Assembly: GCA_905250885.1 (NCBI GenBank)
Contig: CAJNOQ010000011.1
Location: 1 to 64,000, forward strand
Reading direction: 5' to 3'
DNA: 64,000 bases
Origin: Didymodactylos carnosus
Lineage: Eukaryota > Rotifera > Eurotatoria > Philodinida > Philodinidae
Below are positions 14,001 to 24,461 of the stretch, in pieces. The translations under genes and the position numbers were made by a program. The notes under the pieces are model-generated. The model worked only from the letters and a program-made list of their open reading frames with translations. It made no database searches and had not been told where the DNA came from. How positions within the stretch are numbered: position 1 is the first letter of the stretch; the number at the start of each line of letters is the position of its first letter.

Positions 14001-17000
14001 TTTTCTTTCTTTTTTCTCCAACAGAATTCACATAAGCTTTTTTAAAGATCAATGAAACATACTTTTTTTTTCTCTTTCTACTCTACTGCTGCAAACTTCG
14101 AAAAATAACACAAGTGTTATCTTTTAAAATGACGATATTAATTGGGCAGGAAATCACTAATAATAAATTCTTTTTAGCAACAGAAAAAAAACGTTTTCTC
14201 CCTATGTCAGACTTGTTTGATAGTCTATTCTGTGTTTCAACAAGACAAATAGAGAACGCGTACCATCATGCGTCAAAATTGAGAAGAAAAGAATATTTAA
14301 TATGAACGATGTAAACCAAAGTTAAAAAAATAATGTTATACAAAAAAAAAAATAGTGTTGAAAGAAAAAAAAAATGAAAAAAAATTACGCCTTAAACCAT
14401 TTTCAAAAAAAAAAGAGCAAGAAACGTGCTCGTAGCTGACGAGTTTACCTCTAGTCTATGATGTAGCTACGTCTCTTCAATATGTAAAAAAAAAAAAGAA
14501 TAGAAGAATACCCACTGTATCGTCGTTTTTCACTTTTTTTCTTATGTACTACTACTCCATTCGATGTGATTTAATATTATGTGTACGCGGTTACACAAAA
14601 TAATTTTACCATCCTTCGCTCTCTCTTTCTTGTGTTGGAATGTTGTTGGTATACTGAGTAATAAAAAATAACATATTTTTTCTTTTCTTTTTTTTTTCCA
14701 TTCTTTATTATTTTCATGTAGAAGAGTAGCAGCAATACTATTTTTATTACACAGTTGTATTTAGAGAAAATAAAAACGAAAGATGTTTGAGAAACTGTTC
14801 ATATTAATTGTTATACAATTATTTTGTCTAATAGAAGTCGATGGCACAGGTAACTAATTATGAATCTATCGATTCAATTTTTATTGACATGTTTTAGTGA
14901 GGAGAAAAATCTGATAAGTAATTTGTCATAGAGAATATTGCATAAACTCCAGTGACTGTTTTGTAATGACTGAAAGAGAAGCAAAATCTTATAAATCTTA
15001 GCTCTGTTTTTCTGATTTTTTTTTTTTTTTTGAATGACTAAGGATATCGTCCAAGGTGACATTGGCTAATTGTTTCTTAACATAATAGAGATATTCTGTA
15101 GTTGTAAAACGTTCATAGTTGATTACTTAATCCCTAAGGTGATAGTCCGTAGCGTTACGCATCGTAAACAATATTATTAAAAGGAATAGACAAAAAACAA
15201 TAAATAATAAAACATTCGTCCTTCGTTTTACTTAATATCCTATTTTCTTTTGCGGTATCGTACATTTTCGAAATAATAATGCTGTTTCCTTGAGAATACT
15301 ATAATGATTTTCTAGTTTTAACTCACTTTTCTTTTATTCTAGTTCAAGCTGTTTCATGCGTTGATATTCGTAAAAAGTGTTCTATAAAATGTCTAAATGA
15401 TAAATATCAATTGGATAACAATGGATGCGAAGTGTGTGCATGTCCAATGCCTATACGTCCATCTGAATGTCCACAAGTCAAATGTCGTTCAACATGCGAA
15501 AGTGGTTATGAATATGATAATGACGGTTGTCAAACGTGTCGATGTGCCACAGATATTTTAATACCAAAATTACCAGAACCATGGCCAAATAATGACAATA
15601 AAAAAGATGAGATTGAATGTTCAAAAATTCAATGTCGTATGCACTGTCAACATGGATTTAAAAAGAATGAATATGGGTGTGAAATTTGTTTATGTAATGA
15701 TGCACCACAACTAACTCAACAATGTCCGATGGTTGCTTGTAACACACAATGTTCAAATGGTTACAAAAAAGATTCAAACGGTTAGTTTTATAGAAGTAGC
15801 TCACTAATTATGTATGATCCAAAGTTGACAGACGGTACAATTAAACAATATAATATGTTCAGTCTATTAATAATGTAGTTTCTTTTGTATTGATATCACT
15901 AATCAAAAAGTCACTATGTAGTTTATCGTTTAATCATTTAACATTTTCTTATTTTGTATGTTCTTTCTATTCAACACACAATGAATCTTTATTCGAGGTC
16001 ACAATCTTTTTCCCTAGGTTGCGTAACATGTACATGTAATGATCAAAAAACAGATATTGAAACATTTGATGATCCTTGCCCACCGTTACAATGTAATCAA
16101 AATTGTAAATATGGTTATGAACGTGATACATTTGGATGCCAATTATGTTCATGTAACAAATGTCCATTGCATACCTGTCGAATGTTTTGTCCATATGGTT
16201 TTAAGAAAAATGAAGATGGCTGTGATAAATGTGATTGTGATTGGACACCAATTATAGATCAAATTCCATGTAGTTTGGTAAGTACTATAGTTTTAAATAA
16301 TATCTCATTTTATATTATGACAATTTATTCGATTGTAGAGAGATCCTTGTGGACCGAACTATGTATGCAATTTAGATCTTTTAACGTGTGAAGCAGTATC
16401 AAGTGATAAGATAAATTATTTTGTTTACAATTTTGAAGTAAAAACATTTTTTAACGATAAATCATTCTTAAATACGTTTAAGAAGTAAGTAATCTTTCCA
16501 TTTTATGTTTGAATAACATTTTTAATATCTATTGTAATTTTTTTAGTGGCTTTATTCAAAATGTCGCTTCAAAATATGAATTGATGCCACCTCAAATTCT
16601 TGTCACAAGGGTAACTTAGACACGATACGTATAGTTAATTTTCTAGATTATTATTCTCTTATTGTTTAGGTTGAGACGGATGGTCAGACTGAATTTCAAG
16701 TCATGCCCTATTTTCAAGAAGACAAGGATGATTTTCAAAAGAAAATGGATCAAATCGATGCCGATGTAAGTAATGTGTGATTAAAATGATGAGACAGAAA
16801 GAGAAAGAATGTAACGATTGTTGATATTAATAATTAATTAATTAATTTTTCTACGTTTTTAGATGCAAAATCAAGCATTTCAAAGCGTTTTACCATCAGT
16901 TGCCAATAATAATAAATGGCAACGACCGGGTATTCCTCGTCCATATAGCTCGTTATGGCAACGAAATCGTCTAATAATTATACTGACTGGACTTCTACTA

Positions 17001-17501
17001 ACATTGGTGGCATTAATAGTCGTTACGGTATTTTTCATCGTAAGTACAAGTTAAGTCATATGCTATAAAATGTTTAACGTGGTTATTGATTCTCTTTTAA
17101 GGTGTTTCGACATCGCTTACGACACACTGTTCGATCAGAGGTAACGATTAATATCGATACACAGGCACTCTATTCTTACTGTCTGATTAACTATTATCTT
17201 CTGATTGTTTTATATGAGATATCACAATTAATATTTTGTCTCATTTTTAGTCAAAATCTCCTATATGTGGAGCATACGAAATAGCTGCAAGCGATGATCG
17301 GCACCATTCACATACATAATTTATTTTAAAGGCAGAGGGATGACTAAAAGATTGTAAGCATAGAAGAAGACATAAAAAAATGAAATAATTTATGAACAAC
17401 AGCATGATCAATTTGCAGTTCATGCACCAGATGGTACGGCCTATGTTGTTGTTGAAAGTGAAGATATACAAGCACCATCTGATAAACGTGCACTCGTCTA
17501 A
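11047..17501 (+). CDS. WAP / antistasin-repeat single-pass membrane protein
   Basis: Exons 11047-11122, 11192-11217, 11576-11924, 11991-12185, 12326-12627, 12701-12806, 15343-15780, 16018-16277, 16339-16484, 16547-16610, 16670-16765, 16863-17039, 17102-17140, 17403-17501 keep one frame throughout and give about 790 residues. Order: signal peptide; acidic linker (about 100-150); WAP-like domain (about 167-212, eight cysteines); nine antistasin-type repeats of pattern C-x4/5-C-x3-C-...-G-Y/F-...-G-C-x2-C-x-C (three in exon 5, six in exons 7-8); a roughly 100-residue module that might be SEA-like; a transmembrane helix (about 722-746); a basic stop-transfer segment and short cytoplasmic tail. 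WAP and antistasin domains are usually protease inhibitors or growth-factor-binding modules, so a cell-surface inhibitor or ligand-binding role, somewhat like CRIM1, is inferred. Vertebrate CRIM1 also has IGFBP and VWC domains, which I do not see, so it is not called an ortholog. It may be two genes (see 14783). Confidence 0.72.
14783..14849 (+). CDS. Alternative first exon with signal peptide (or start of a second gene)
   Basis: An ATG opens a 22-residue hydrophobic leader (MFEKLFILIVIQLFCLIEVD, then G-T) followed by a GTAACT donor that leaves phase 1. The next antistasin exon (15343) needs phase 1, and the upstream exon ending at 12806 also leaves phase 1. Either start therefore yields an open protein. 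Used alone, this exon gives a shorter secreted or membrane form with six antistasin repeats and no WAP domain. The 2-kb gap before it (12807-14782) has no convincing exon and would hold its promoter. Confidence 0.6.
17251..17319 (+). CDS. Alternative last exon of the WAP/antistasin gene
   Basis: A TTTTTAG acceptor precedes a 23-codon frame (begins S-K-S-P-I-C-G-A, ends H-S-H-T-stop) that continues in phase 0 from the donor at 17140. The exon 17403-17501 is also phase 0 from the same donor and gives a 32-residue acidic tail ending in K-R-A-L-V-stop. The two cannot be joined, so they would be alternative cytoplasmic tails; or one is not used. Confidence 0.45.
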   Translation, partial: SKSPICGAYEIAASDDRHHSHT

Positions 17502-19270
17502 AGTTTAAAAAAAATATTTCATCGTTCGTTCGAATCTAAAAATATACGCATATGATACGCCGGTTATCCATTAAATCTTTTACTCAAATTTATAAATAAT
17601 TATTATTCTTGTCATATCAACGTGAAGAAAAAAAATAAAATTCATGCAGTGTAGGGAAAAAGTACTTTTTCGTATGCAGTACACTCGATAATCCCGAAGA
17701 TTTTCTATTTTTGACGCGAGATATTGTTAAAAGCTAAGGAAATTTTTTTGAACAAAATAGAAAAAAGAAATATTCATTGAAAAATAATATTAGTTTCAAA
17801 ATTTTTTCTTGAACTTTTGGCGATATGTCTTACCAAATATAGAAAATCATCGGAGTTATCAAGATGTGCTGAATACGAAAATCACTTTTCCTCCACTCTG
17901 CATGAACTTTATTTTTCTGTCGGTGATATGTCTGTACATAGTTTCGAAGAACATACACTCATTTTCCGATATATTTTTTTTACGGCTTACTTTTTCTCTT
18001 AGTTTCTGTTTTCATCCAAGTTATTAATAATACATTACAGTGGTTTTATTTTGCTTCATGTCGTTATTATATATATATTTTTTTTTGTTTCCAAGTTTCT
18101 ACACAACAATTTTCGCTTCAGTCTTCGTCTAAAAGATCTGAATGCAACATTAACAGTCCTTACTCAGTTTTTTTCTAGAGTCGGGGGTGATGTATTGTTG
18201 TCTTATTCTTCAACGATCTGACATATTTTTTCTGTTTTTCGTACTCGTTTGTGCCATTGACAGAATATAAGAATACCACCAAAACATACCGTACAGGACA
18301 GTTTTGTTGTTATTCTTAATTTTCCAAGAGTTTGTCCATTTTGACTTGACATACATGATCCACTTCAATCTCGTTTTTTAATTTGATGTCTGTGTTGTTG
18401 TTTTATTAGTATATACTTCTAAACGTTTTTTTCTAAATAAATTGAAAAAAATGTTTTGTCGTTAAAAGCACCAGATAATGAAACATGTCATTCTGAAGCT
18501 TAGAAAAGATGAATTTTGTCAACGATATCCAGTTAGAAAGAATAAAGTGTAAAAATTTTTTTAAAATGGAAAGATCTTATCCCTTTTCAAACGTAATAAT
18601 TTTTAGTACACTTAATTTATCAAAATTATGATTGAACTATATTTTTAGAATTCTCGATCTTATTAACTCTTTTCATAAATTTTAGTATATTAGCAGATGT
18701 CATGCTTTTCAGAATTAAAAATGATAGTAGTATATACTGTGAACAGTCTTTTCCATCGGGTTAGTTTTATTTTAGTTCCTTGTCTCGAGTGTGTTAATGA
18801 ACTCTCCAGAATTTTCGATAGAGAATGGAAATCTATCTCTCGTTTGAAAATGCTGAAAACGTCCTTCGACAGTAGAGACAGTATGGCATAATCACCCACG
18901 TCTTTAAAAAAGTAAATATATAAATATAAGAGAATCGAGAATATGAGAGAAAGAAAAAAGTAATCATAGACCGATAATATTTTCAATTATCGTCATATTT
19001 TAGTATTTATCATCATTCAATGAGAATTATTTTAGATTTTATAGTAATTGATAAAAAATTACTGTCTTGGTCATAGACGGCGGAGCGTGTCACAATCAGA
19101 AGAAGATAAAAAAAGAATTTTGAGTTTTCGCCGATATGAATTTTTCTGCTATCATCAAATTGTTTTACTTATCGCATACGTCCAAGGCATTGATGTTCAC
19201 TTATCTTCATAACTAGCTCCCAGCCTGCGGTGAAACTTTGTAGAATGTTTGCTCTTTCCAATGATATATT
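17502..19270. other. Intergenic, no gene seen
   Basis: AT-rich sequence downstream of the WAP/antistasin gene. An AATAAA polyadenylation-type hexamer occurs near 17633, about 130 bp after the distal stop codon. The short frames at 17809-18027 and 18690-18986 overlap on both strands and have no supporting features. Confidence 0.5.
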
Positions 19271-19895
19271 TCTGACGAGGGAAGGCCACCAACTGTCCAA
19301 TCGCTTTTGAGACGAAGCTTAGTGAATTATAGATTATTGACTATGCTGATTCCGAATATGACCATGGTAGCTGCCCATAGGTCTCCGGAGATCCAGGTTT
19401 CGAAAAACCAGTTTTTCAGAAACCCTAAAAAATAAACAAAACCTTTCTTAATGAGATCTGATTGTAGCCGCACATTTCTGATTAAAATGAGACATCTCTC
19501 AGCTCTACGTGAGTTTTCTTTGCAAAATTATAGAATTTACAAGAAAAGCTCTAAATGTTCATTGTTAGCTCAAAGCTACAGAAATAAGGAAAAAATTAAC
19601 TTAGGGCTTTTCTTGTAAACTCTATAACTTTGCAAAGAAAGGTCATGTAGAGCTGGACGATGTCTCATTTTAATTAAAAATGTGCGGCTACAATCAGGTC
19701 TCATTAAGAAAGATTTTGGTTATTTTTTAGGGTTTCTGAAAAACTGGTTTTTCGAAACCCGGATCTCGGGAGGCCTATAGGCAGCTATCATGGTCATATT
19801 CGGAATCAGCATAGTCAATAATCTATAATCTATAATCCACTAGGTTTCGTCTCAAAAGCGATTGGACAGTTAGAGGCCGTCCTTCGCGAGGCAAA
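19271..19895. repeat. Long foldback element
   Basis: The segment 19271-19540 is repeated in inverted order at about 19600-19895 with roughly 85-90 percent identity by eye. Matching blocks include the phrase around GTCCAATCGCTTTTGAGACG (19295) with its complement near 19860, the block AATGAGATCTGATTGTAGCCG (near 19450; its complement near 19700), and blocks around CTTTGCAAAATTATAG. The loop is about 60 bp. There is no coding frame. It is a non-autonomous foldback or MITE-like element of unknown family. Confidence 0.8.
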
Positions 19896-20159
19896 ATTGA
19901 AAGCGTGCCTATTGAGAAAACGAACATTATGTGAAAAGTGTTATAATTAGAGTCGTACCGTAATGAGGATACTTGAACCAAGCACTTGTTACATCTACCT
20001 TTCTGCAGCCATACCGTTTTGTAGAGCAGACGTATGCATGGCAAGTTGGTTCAACTCATTAGACATATCTACATGTATTTTCTAAGTTTATGCTGATTGA
20101 TATTATGAAGTTGATATATAACTGATCAATACAAAATAAAAGAATGACTGACTCGTTCA

Positions 20160-20330
20160 AGGATCTGGTTGAAGCAAATCAAGTGATGATACTTGGCGAG
20201 TACTTAGAGAAGAACTTGAGAAGTAAAAACACTTGCCAAGTTCTTGTTCAAGTGCTTACTAAGTGAATAGACTTGTAAAATACTTCCTAAGTACTCAGCA
20301 AATAATCAAGTACTTGAATAAAGTGCATCC
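20160..20330. repeat. Cluster of AAGTACTT / CTTGAACAAG-like half-sites
   Basis: This 170-bp patch repeats short words built on CTTG, AAGTACTT and TCAAGTACTT in both directions about ten times. Such dense short inverted words resemble the subterminal repeats of DNA transposons, but I could not find ends or a target duplication. Confidence 0.35.
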
Positions 20331-20572
20331 ACTAGGATGTTTTGCACCTCTCTGACACCAAAGGAGTCGTATATTAAACTGCCCACTTAAAAATTCGATT
20401 TGTCTTGATAAACCATTTTTGCTTTCATTATGGTACTCCTACTTCACAAGTAGGATAACAAATGTTTCCACTGTCTTTTACATGCTGAATCCACCGATGC
20501 AGTTAGATATTCGAAATGTTAAAGAGTAGAATATACCTTATCCACTGCTTCATTATTACATACACTCTAAAA

Positions 20573-20905
20573 AAAAGGTATTTCAAAAAACCCTAAAAAG
20601 GTATAGTCGTTTGAACCACATTATAACTGTTTAAAACTTTCTTATTCTTATCAAAAAACTAGTTTTCGTTTTTTAAAATACGGCTAAAGTATGTTCTGAA
20701 AAACGGTTGAGATATCAAAAAAAATCTTTCAGATACTTTAAAATCCCAAAGCAATTCAGGACTTTATAAATCACGGCTTTTTTGTATTCTAAAAATCCAA
20801 AAAGGGTTTTCTGATAAAAGTAAAAAACGTTTAAACAGTTATGATATAGTTCAAATAAATGGTTATGCCATATTCCATATTTTAAAATATCTCTTTTTTA
20901 GAGAG
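20573..20905. mobile_element. TA-flanked MITE (mariner-like ends)
   Basis: The ends are CACTCTAAAAAA on the left and its near complement TTTTTTAGAGAG on the right, each followed by a TA dinucleotide (20571-20572 and 20906-20907), as expected for TA target duplication in the Tc1/mariner superfamily. Internal inverted blocks (for example around GTTTAAACAG-type words near 20630 and 20838) extend the fold. It is about 330 bp and has no coding frame. It lies directly before a broken coding fragment. Confidence 0.6.
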
Positions 20906-20915
20906 TATGTGATTT

Positions 20916-21231
20916 GATTTTGAGTGAAACCGAAGTAGAATCTGTCGTTAGTCGATTATTATTTAATTTGAGAGAAGTTCAAGGTGCTGCTAGAGACTTA
21001 TCAAATCATGGTATGAGCTAAACAGTTATAATTCATTTTAATGATAGTACGATAACTAATGCAAATAATGGCAAAAACTTCTATTTACAAGGATCCGTTA
21101 TTCTATTAGATCGTTCCGTTAAAGGAGCTTTTGATGTGAAAGATGTGTTTGTGGCTAGGATGGGAATAACAGCTAAATGTTTAGAACTTAGAAAGTTTAG
21201 CTTACGCGCAGAGACGCCGCTACAACGGGAG
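20916..21231 (+). pseudogene. Broken coding fragment squeezed between two elements
   Basis: One frame reads with normal codon texture from about 20916 to a stop at 21231, interrupted by a single in-frame TAA at about 21019. The first part includes S-E-T-E-V-E-S-V-V-S-R-L-L-F and R-E-V-Q-G-A-A-R-D-L; the second includes Y-L-Q-G-S-V-I-L-L-D-R-S-V-K and F-D-V-K-D-V-F-V-A-R. A GTATGA donor-like site sits just before the stop, so an intron is an alternative explanation. No start codon is visible and both sides run into mobile elements. I do not recognise the protein. It is most likely a relic exon or retrocopy fragment. Confidence 0.4.
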
Positions 21232-22436
21232 TAGGGAGTCGGATCCTCCTCCCTGCTTTTTGGAATCTTTTACTCCCAAATTTGAAAGTTTTTGCTCTAG
21301 AAATGAGATCAACAATCAGCACCATCTGACGTATGCTAATAAAGATAACAGCATGTGGAAACGAAAAGGAAATACTTCTGAGCTCTGATTTAATGCTGCA
21401 TAATCAGCAATCGTTTATTACTCATTATAAATATTCTCGGTTTAAGAGTAAACACCAACACATTTTCTTTTTTCTCGTTTTCAAGAAAATCTGCTGCGAC
21501 TTGCATTTTGAAAGCATTGCATTCTTCTGTTGATAATATGATAAGGAAATCACATTTAAATTTAATTTCGTTTTTCTCGTAGAATTTTCTTTTATTTTAT
21601 AAATTTATTTACAATTGCTAAACGTTTCGAAATCTAAACCGACTCCTTTTTCAGTAGTACAAAAGTTCTTTTCAGTAATCATTTGTTATTCATATCATTT
21701 GTACTACTGAAAAAGGAGCCGGTTTAGACTTCGAAACGTTTAGCAATTGTAAATAAATTTATAAAATAAAAGAAAATTCTACGAGAAAAACGAAATTAAA
21801 TTTAAATGTGATTTCCTTATCATATTATCAACAGAATTAACACTACCTCGTATCAAATTTATATTACACATTCTTGTATTGTGGTCACAAAACATCGCAT
21901 TCTTCTTACTCTCTTTCACTAACTTGTCTCCCAAATCCCGCGGTATAAACGCTTGACTCTTCGTAACAAAACACCTTTGTCCACTGAGTTTACTCTCAGA
22001 GCCATAGCGTGAGGCGCAGGTTTTCAATCAATTCCTCAGGTCATGGTGAAGAATCAGTACATTTTGCTCTTAAATTTAAAGAAGTTTATGTCTCAGACAT
22101 AAACTGCGGCTTAATGGAAACAACTAAAAGCGTAGAAGCGTATTCGAAAACGCAACAACAGATTTCAGAATAATTTAGTTGTTTTTCACAGTTAACTGTC
22201 TGCAAGTTAGAATAGAAAAACGTTCGGAAAATAAAAAATATGTTTAGTTTTGTTGCACAAACTATACCAAAAACTTGAGCGCATGAAGTTTTATGTAACT
22301 AAAACGTTTTGTCTGTCCAAACTTGCGTATTATTAGACAAATTAAATATTTACTCTCATTTTTGAAATTTTTCGATTTACTCCGAAATCGGAGGTCCCCT
22401 CCCTGCTTCTTGTACTTCGCGATGTCTCTGCTTACG
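21196..22436. mobile_element. TIR-bearing element of about 1.2 kb with a nested foldback
   Basis: The left end (about 21196-21260, with GCAGAGACG, GGAGTAGGGAGTCGG and CCTCCCTGCTTTTTGG) is matched in inverted order at the right end (about 22370-22436, with CGGAGGTCCCC, CTCCCTGCTTCTTG and TCTCTGCTTACGG). The ends are imperfect and I could not fix a target duplication. There is no transposase frame. A palindromic element (21529-21896) lies inside it, so that insertion is younger than this one. Confidence 0.5.
21529..21896. mobile_element. Foldback element with 3' tail, flanked by 10-bp direct repeats
   Basis: A near-perfect inverted repeat (arms about 21529-21665 and 21693-21832) folds on a short unique loop. 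After the right arm there is a unique tail of about 65 bp. The whole is flanked by the direct repeat GCATTCTTCT at 21519-21528 and 21897-21906. The arm carries a CTGAAAA ... GAAACG arrangement that resembles, imperfectly, the core of a hammerhead ribozyme. The same plan (hairpin, tail, direct repeats) is seen at 32778-33014. Confidence 0.6.
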
Positions 22437-22609
22437 GGGCTTGGGAGAATTAATAAATAAGTTGTTTACATCTACGTACCTAATCGATGCTTTTATCAGC
22501 TGATACTAAACTCCGGAATAAATTCTTAAAATCCAATCATACCACTTGAGAATTTCAAAAAAATGTATTTTACTTAGTTTATAAAACAGAAGATTTATAC
22601 GTTGAATGA

Positions 22610-22800
22610 CGAAGTCAGAGTGTCTAGAATAGCATAATCAGTCGGCCAGCAGCAGAAATGTACTGAGTTCGAATCCCAACAATGTTAATCACGTGATAGC
22701 CTCGGAGAAGCTATCTCATGCTTATTGCGCCTTTGTACCTTGACCATAGATGCAATAACTAACTCGATTTCAGTGATTGCAGAAATAGAATAAAGGAGTC
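22610..22800 (+). repeat. tRNA-derived SINE candidate
   Basis: An A-box-like word (TAGCATAATCAGTCGG, about 22631) is followed about 35 bp later by a good B box (GAGTTCGAATCCC, about 22671), the spacing of an internal RNA polymerase III promoter. The flanks do not close into a full cloverleaf with a clean acceptor stem, and about 120 bp of unrelated sequence follows, ending A-rich. This is the structure of a tRNA-derived SINE rather than a working tRNA gene. Confidence 0.45.
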
Positions 22801-24461
22801 AGAATTAAAGATTTGAAAAAAAACAAAAAATTTTTAATTTGTATGTTGATGATTAGAGAAACGAAAATTTTAGTTTTCTTATCCTGAGATAAGATTTCAA
22901 GAGGTTTTCTGGAAGATTTAATTTATTGATCGATAACCTATGTTTCCATCTATTTTCGAGATTACTATATGTTACGGTTGACCGCTACCGAGGTTTCGAG
23001 GACAGATCCGTTATGGTCAACCGATGATATATGATATTGACTGTGTGCAGATGTGTAACATAGATGTCAGTATACGTCTAGCATGTTTTCAAATCATAGG
23101 TTGATGTGTTGACTTGAAGAAGATGTCCTCTTTAGAGAAAAGCAATGTGTGAGACGATCAGGAAGAGCTGTTGACTTGATTTCGTTACCAATAGGTTACC
23201 ATAATTGTATGATTAGAGAATGCACCGAAAGCCGGTAACACGTGAGCAGTTTATTAGTGCTGACAAGTGTTCAACTCATTTTTTCACTTTTATTGTTGGA
23301 AAGAAAGAAAAATAAATCTAGACTTTTGTGCTACTAAATTATAACTTTTGTGTGTACTATTTTTTGATGTGCAATCAACGCCCTTGTTTTTTAAACCTTT
23401 GTTCAATACTTTTATTTTCTTTCTCTCAACATTTTCCTCCTCATAACTGGAGTATTACTTTATAAAACTTTTTTCTTTAATAAAAAAAGATCAATCAATT
23501 AGTTCAATCATGTTGAATCGGCTATGTTTTCTTTCAGTCACGCTGTTATTGTATGTCGACTTTGAGACAATTCAAGAAAAATAGAATATCCGTGAAATAA
23601 TGTGTTTGAAACATCTTGACAATTGTCTGAAATTGAAGAATCTGCCTAACTGACGCCTCTATCACAAGAGAAGAGCTAAAACAGAATTTTCTTAGTAAAC
23701 TAGTTGTTTTCTAAACGAAAATTAAAATTCACTCACTAGTGAAACCGATTTTAATAGCCTAAATAAATTGTCGTCTTAGATTATTATTTCCAACTCTACA
23801 GTAATACAAAACACTGTTTTTAGGGGAATTTAGGCCATCTATTTTTGGCTCAATTACTCAGATTTATCCAAATATTATATATTATTCGACCTTGACGCAT
23901 TGTATGTGGATTTTTTCAAAGAAAAAAGCTCTTTTTAGTGCACTGATCCCTCTAAAAATAACAATGATTTTTTTTTTGTTTTCAATAATTTTTCTCTTCC
24001 CATTTGGTGTTGCCAAGTCACAGTTGTTCTTTTTGTGTAAATAGAAACCCTGAAACATTGAAAAGTAAGCAAATGAAAAATAATCAAAATTCAACGCATA
24101 ACAATCGTCAACATAACGAATTTTTTTTTATAGGTCTAACTTTTCTATTTTATTTATCCAATTTAAAACCCTCGTAAGTATAATTCATTTCGATCAATCT
24201 CGTTTTAGTAACCTAATTAATCCAGACTCTCCGAGCCATACTTGACAGGGTTCGAGGACACAAATGTGCATAGTAGACTTAAAGGATAATGAAGTAGGAA
24301 AAAGTACTAAAGCAGACTATTATTTCCTACCACACTATCATGTCATGCTTTAACTAATGAAAAATTGTGTTGTCGACTCACAAATATCAGTTACACGAGA
24401 ATTTTGTTTGTAGTTCGAAACAATTGTTTAAAATTAATAATTATCAAACTCATATTTCATC
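22801..24461. other. Intergenic, no gene supported
   Basis: Mostly AT-rich sequence. A 24-codon frame at 23510-23584 starts MLNRLCFLSVTLLLYVDF and looks like a signal peptide, but I found no donor and no continuing exon. No promoter element could be assigned for the gene at 24462. Confidence 0.45.

Noticed and set aside
22610-22700. Functional tRNA gene
   Set aside because: The promoter boxes are present, but the acceptor stem does not pair and no anticodon arm is convincing; better explained as a SINE head.
23510-23584. 24-codon frame resembling a signal peptide
   Set aside because: No donor site and no continuing exon were found.
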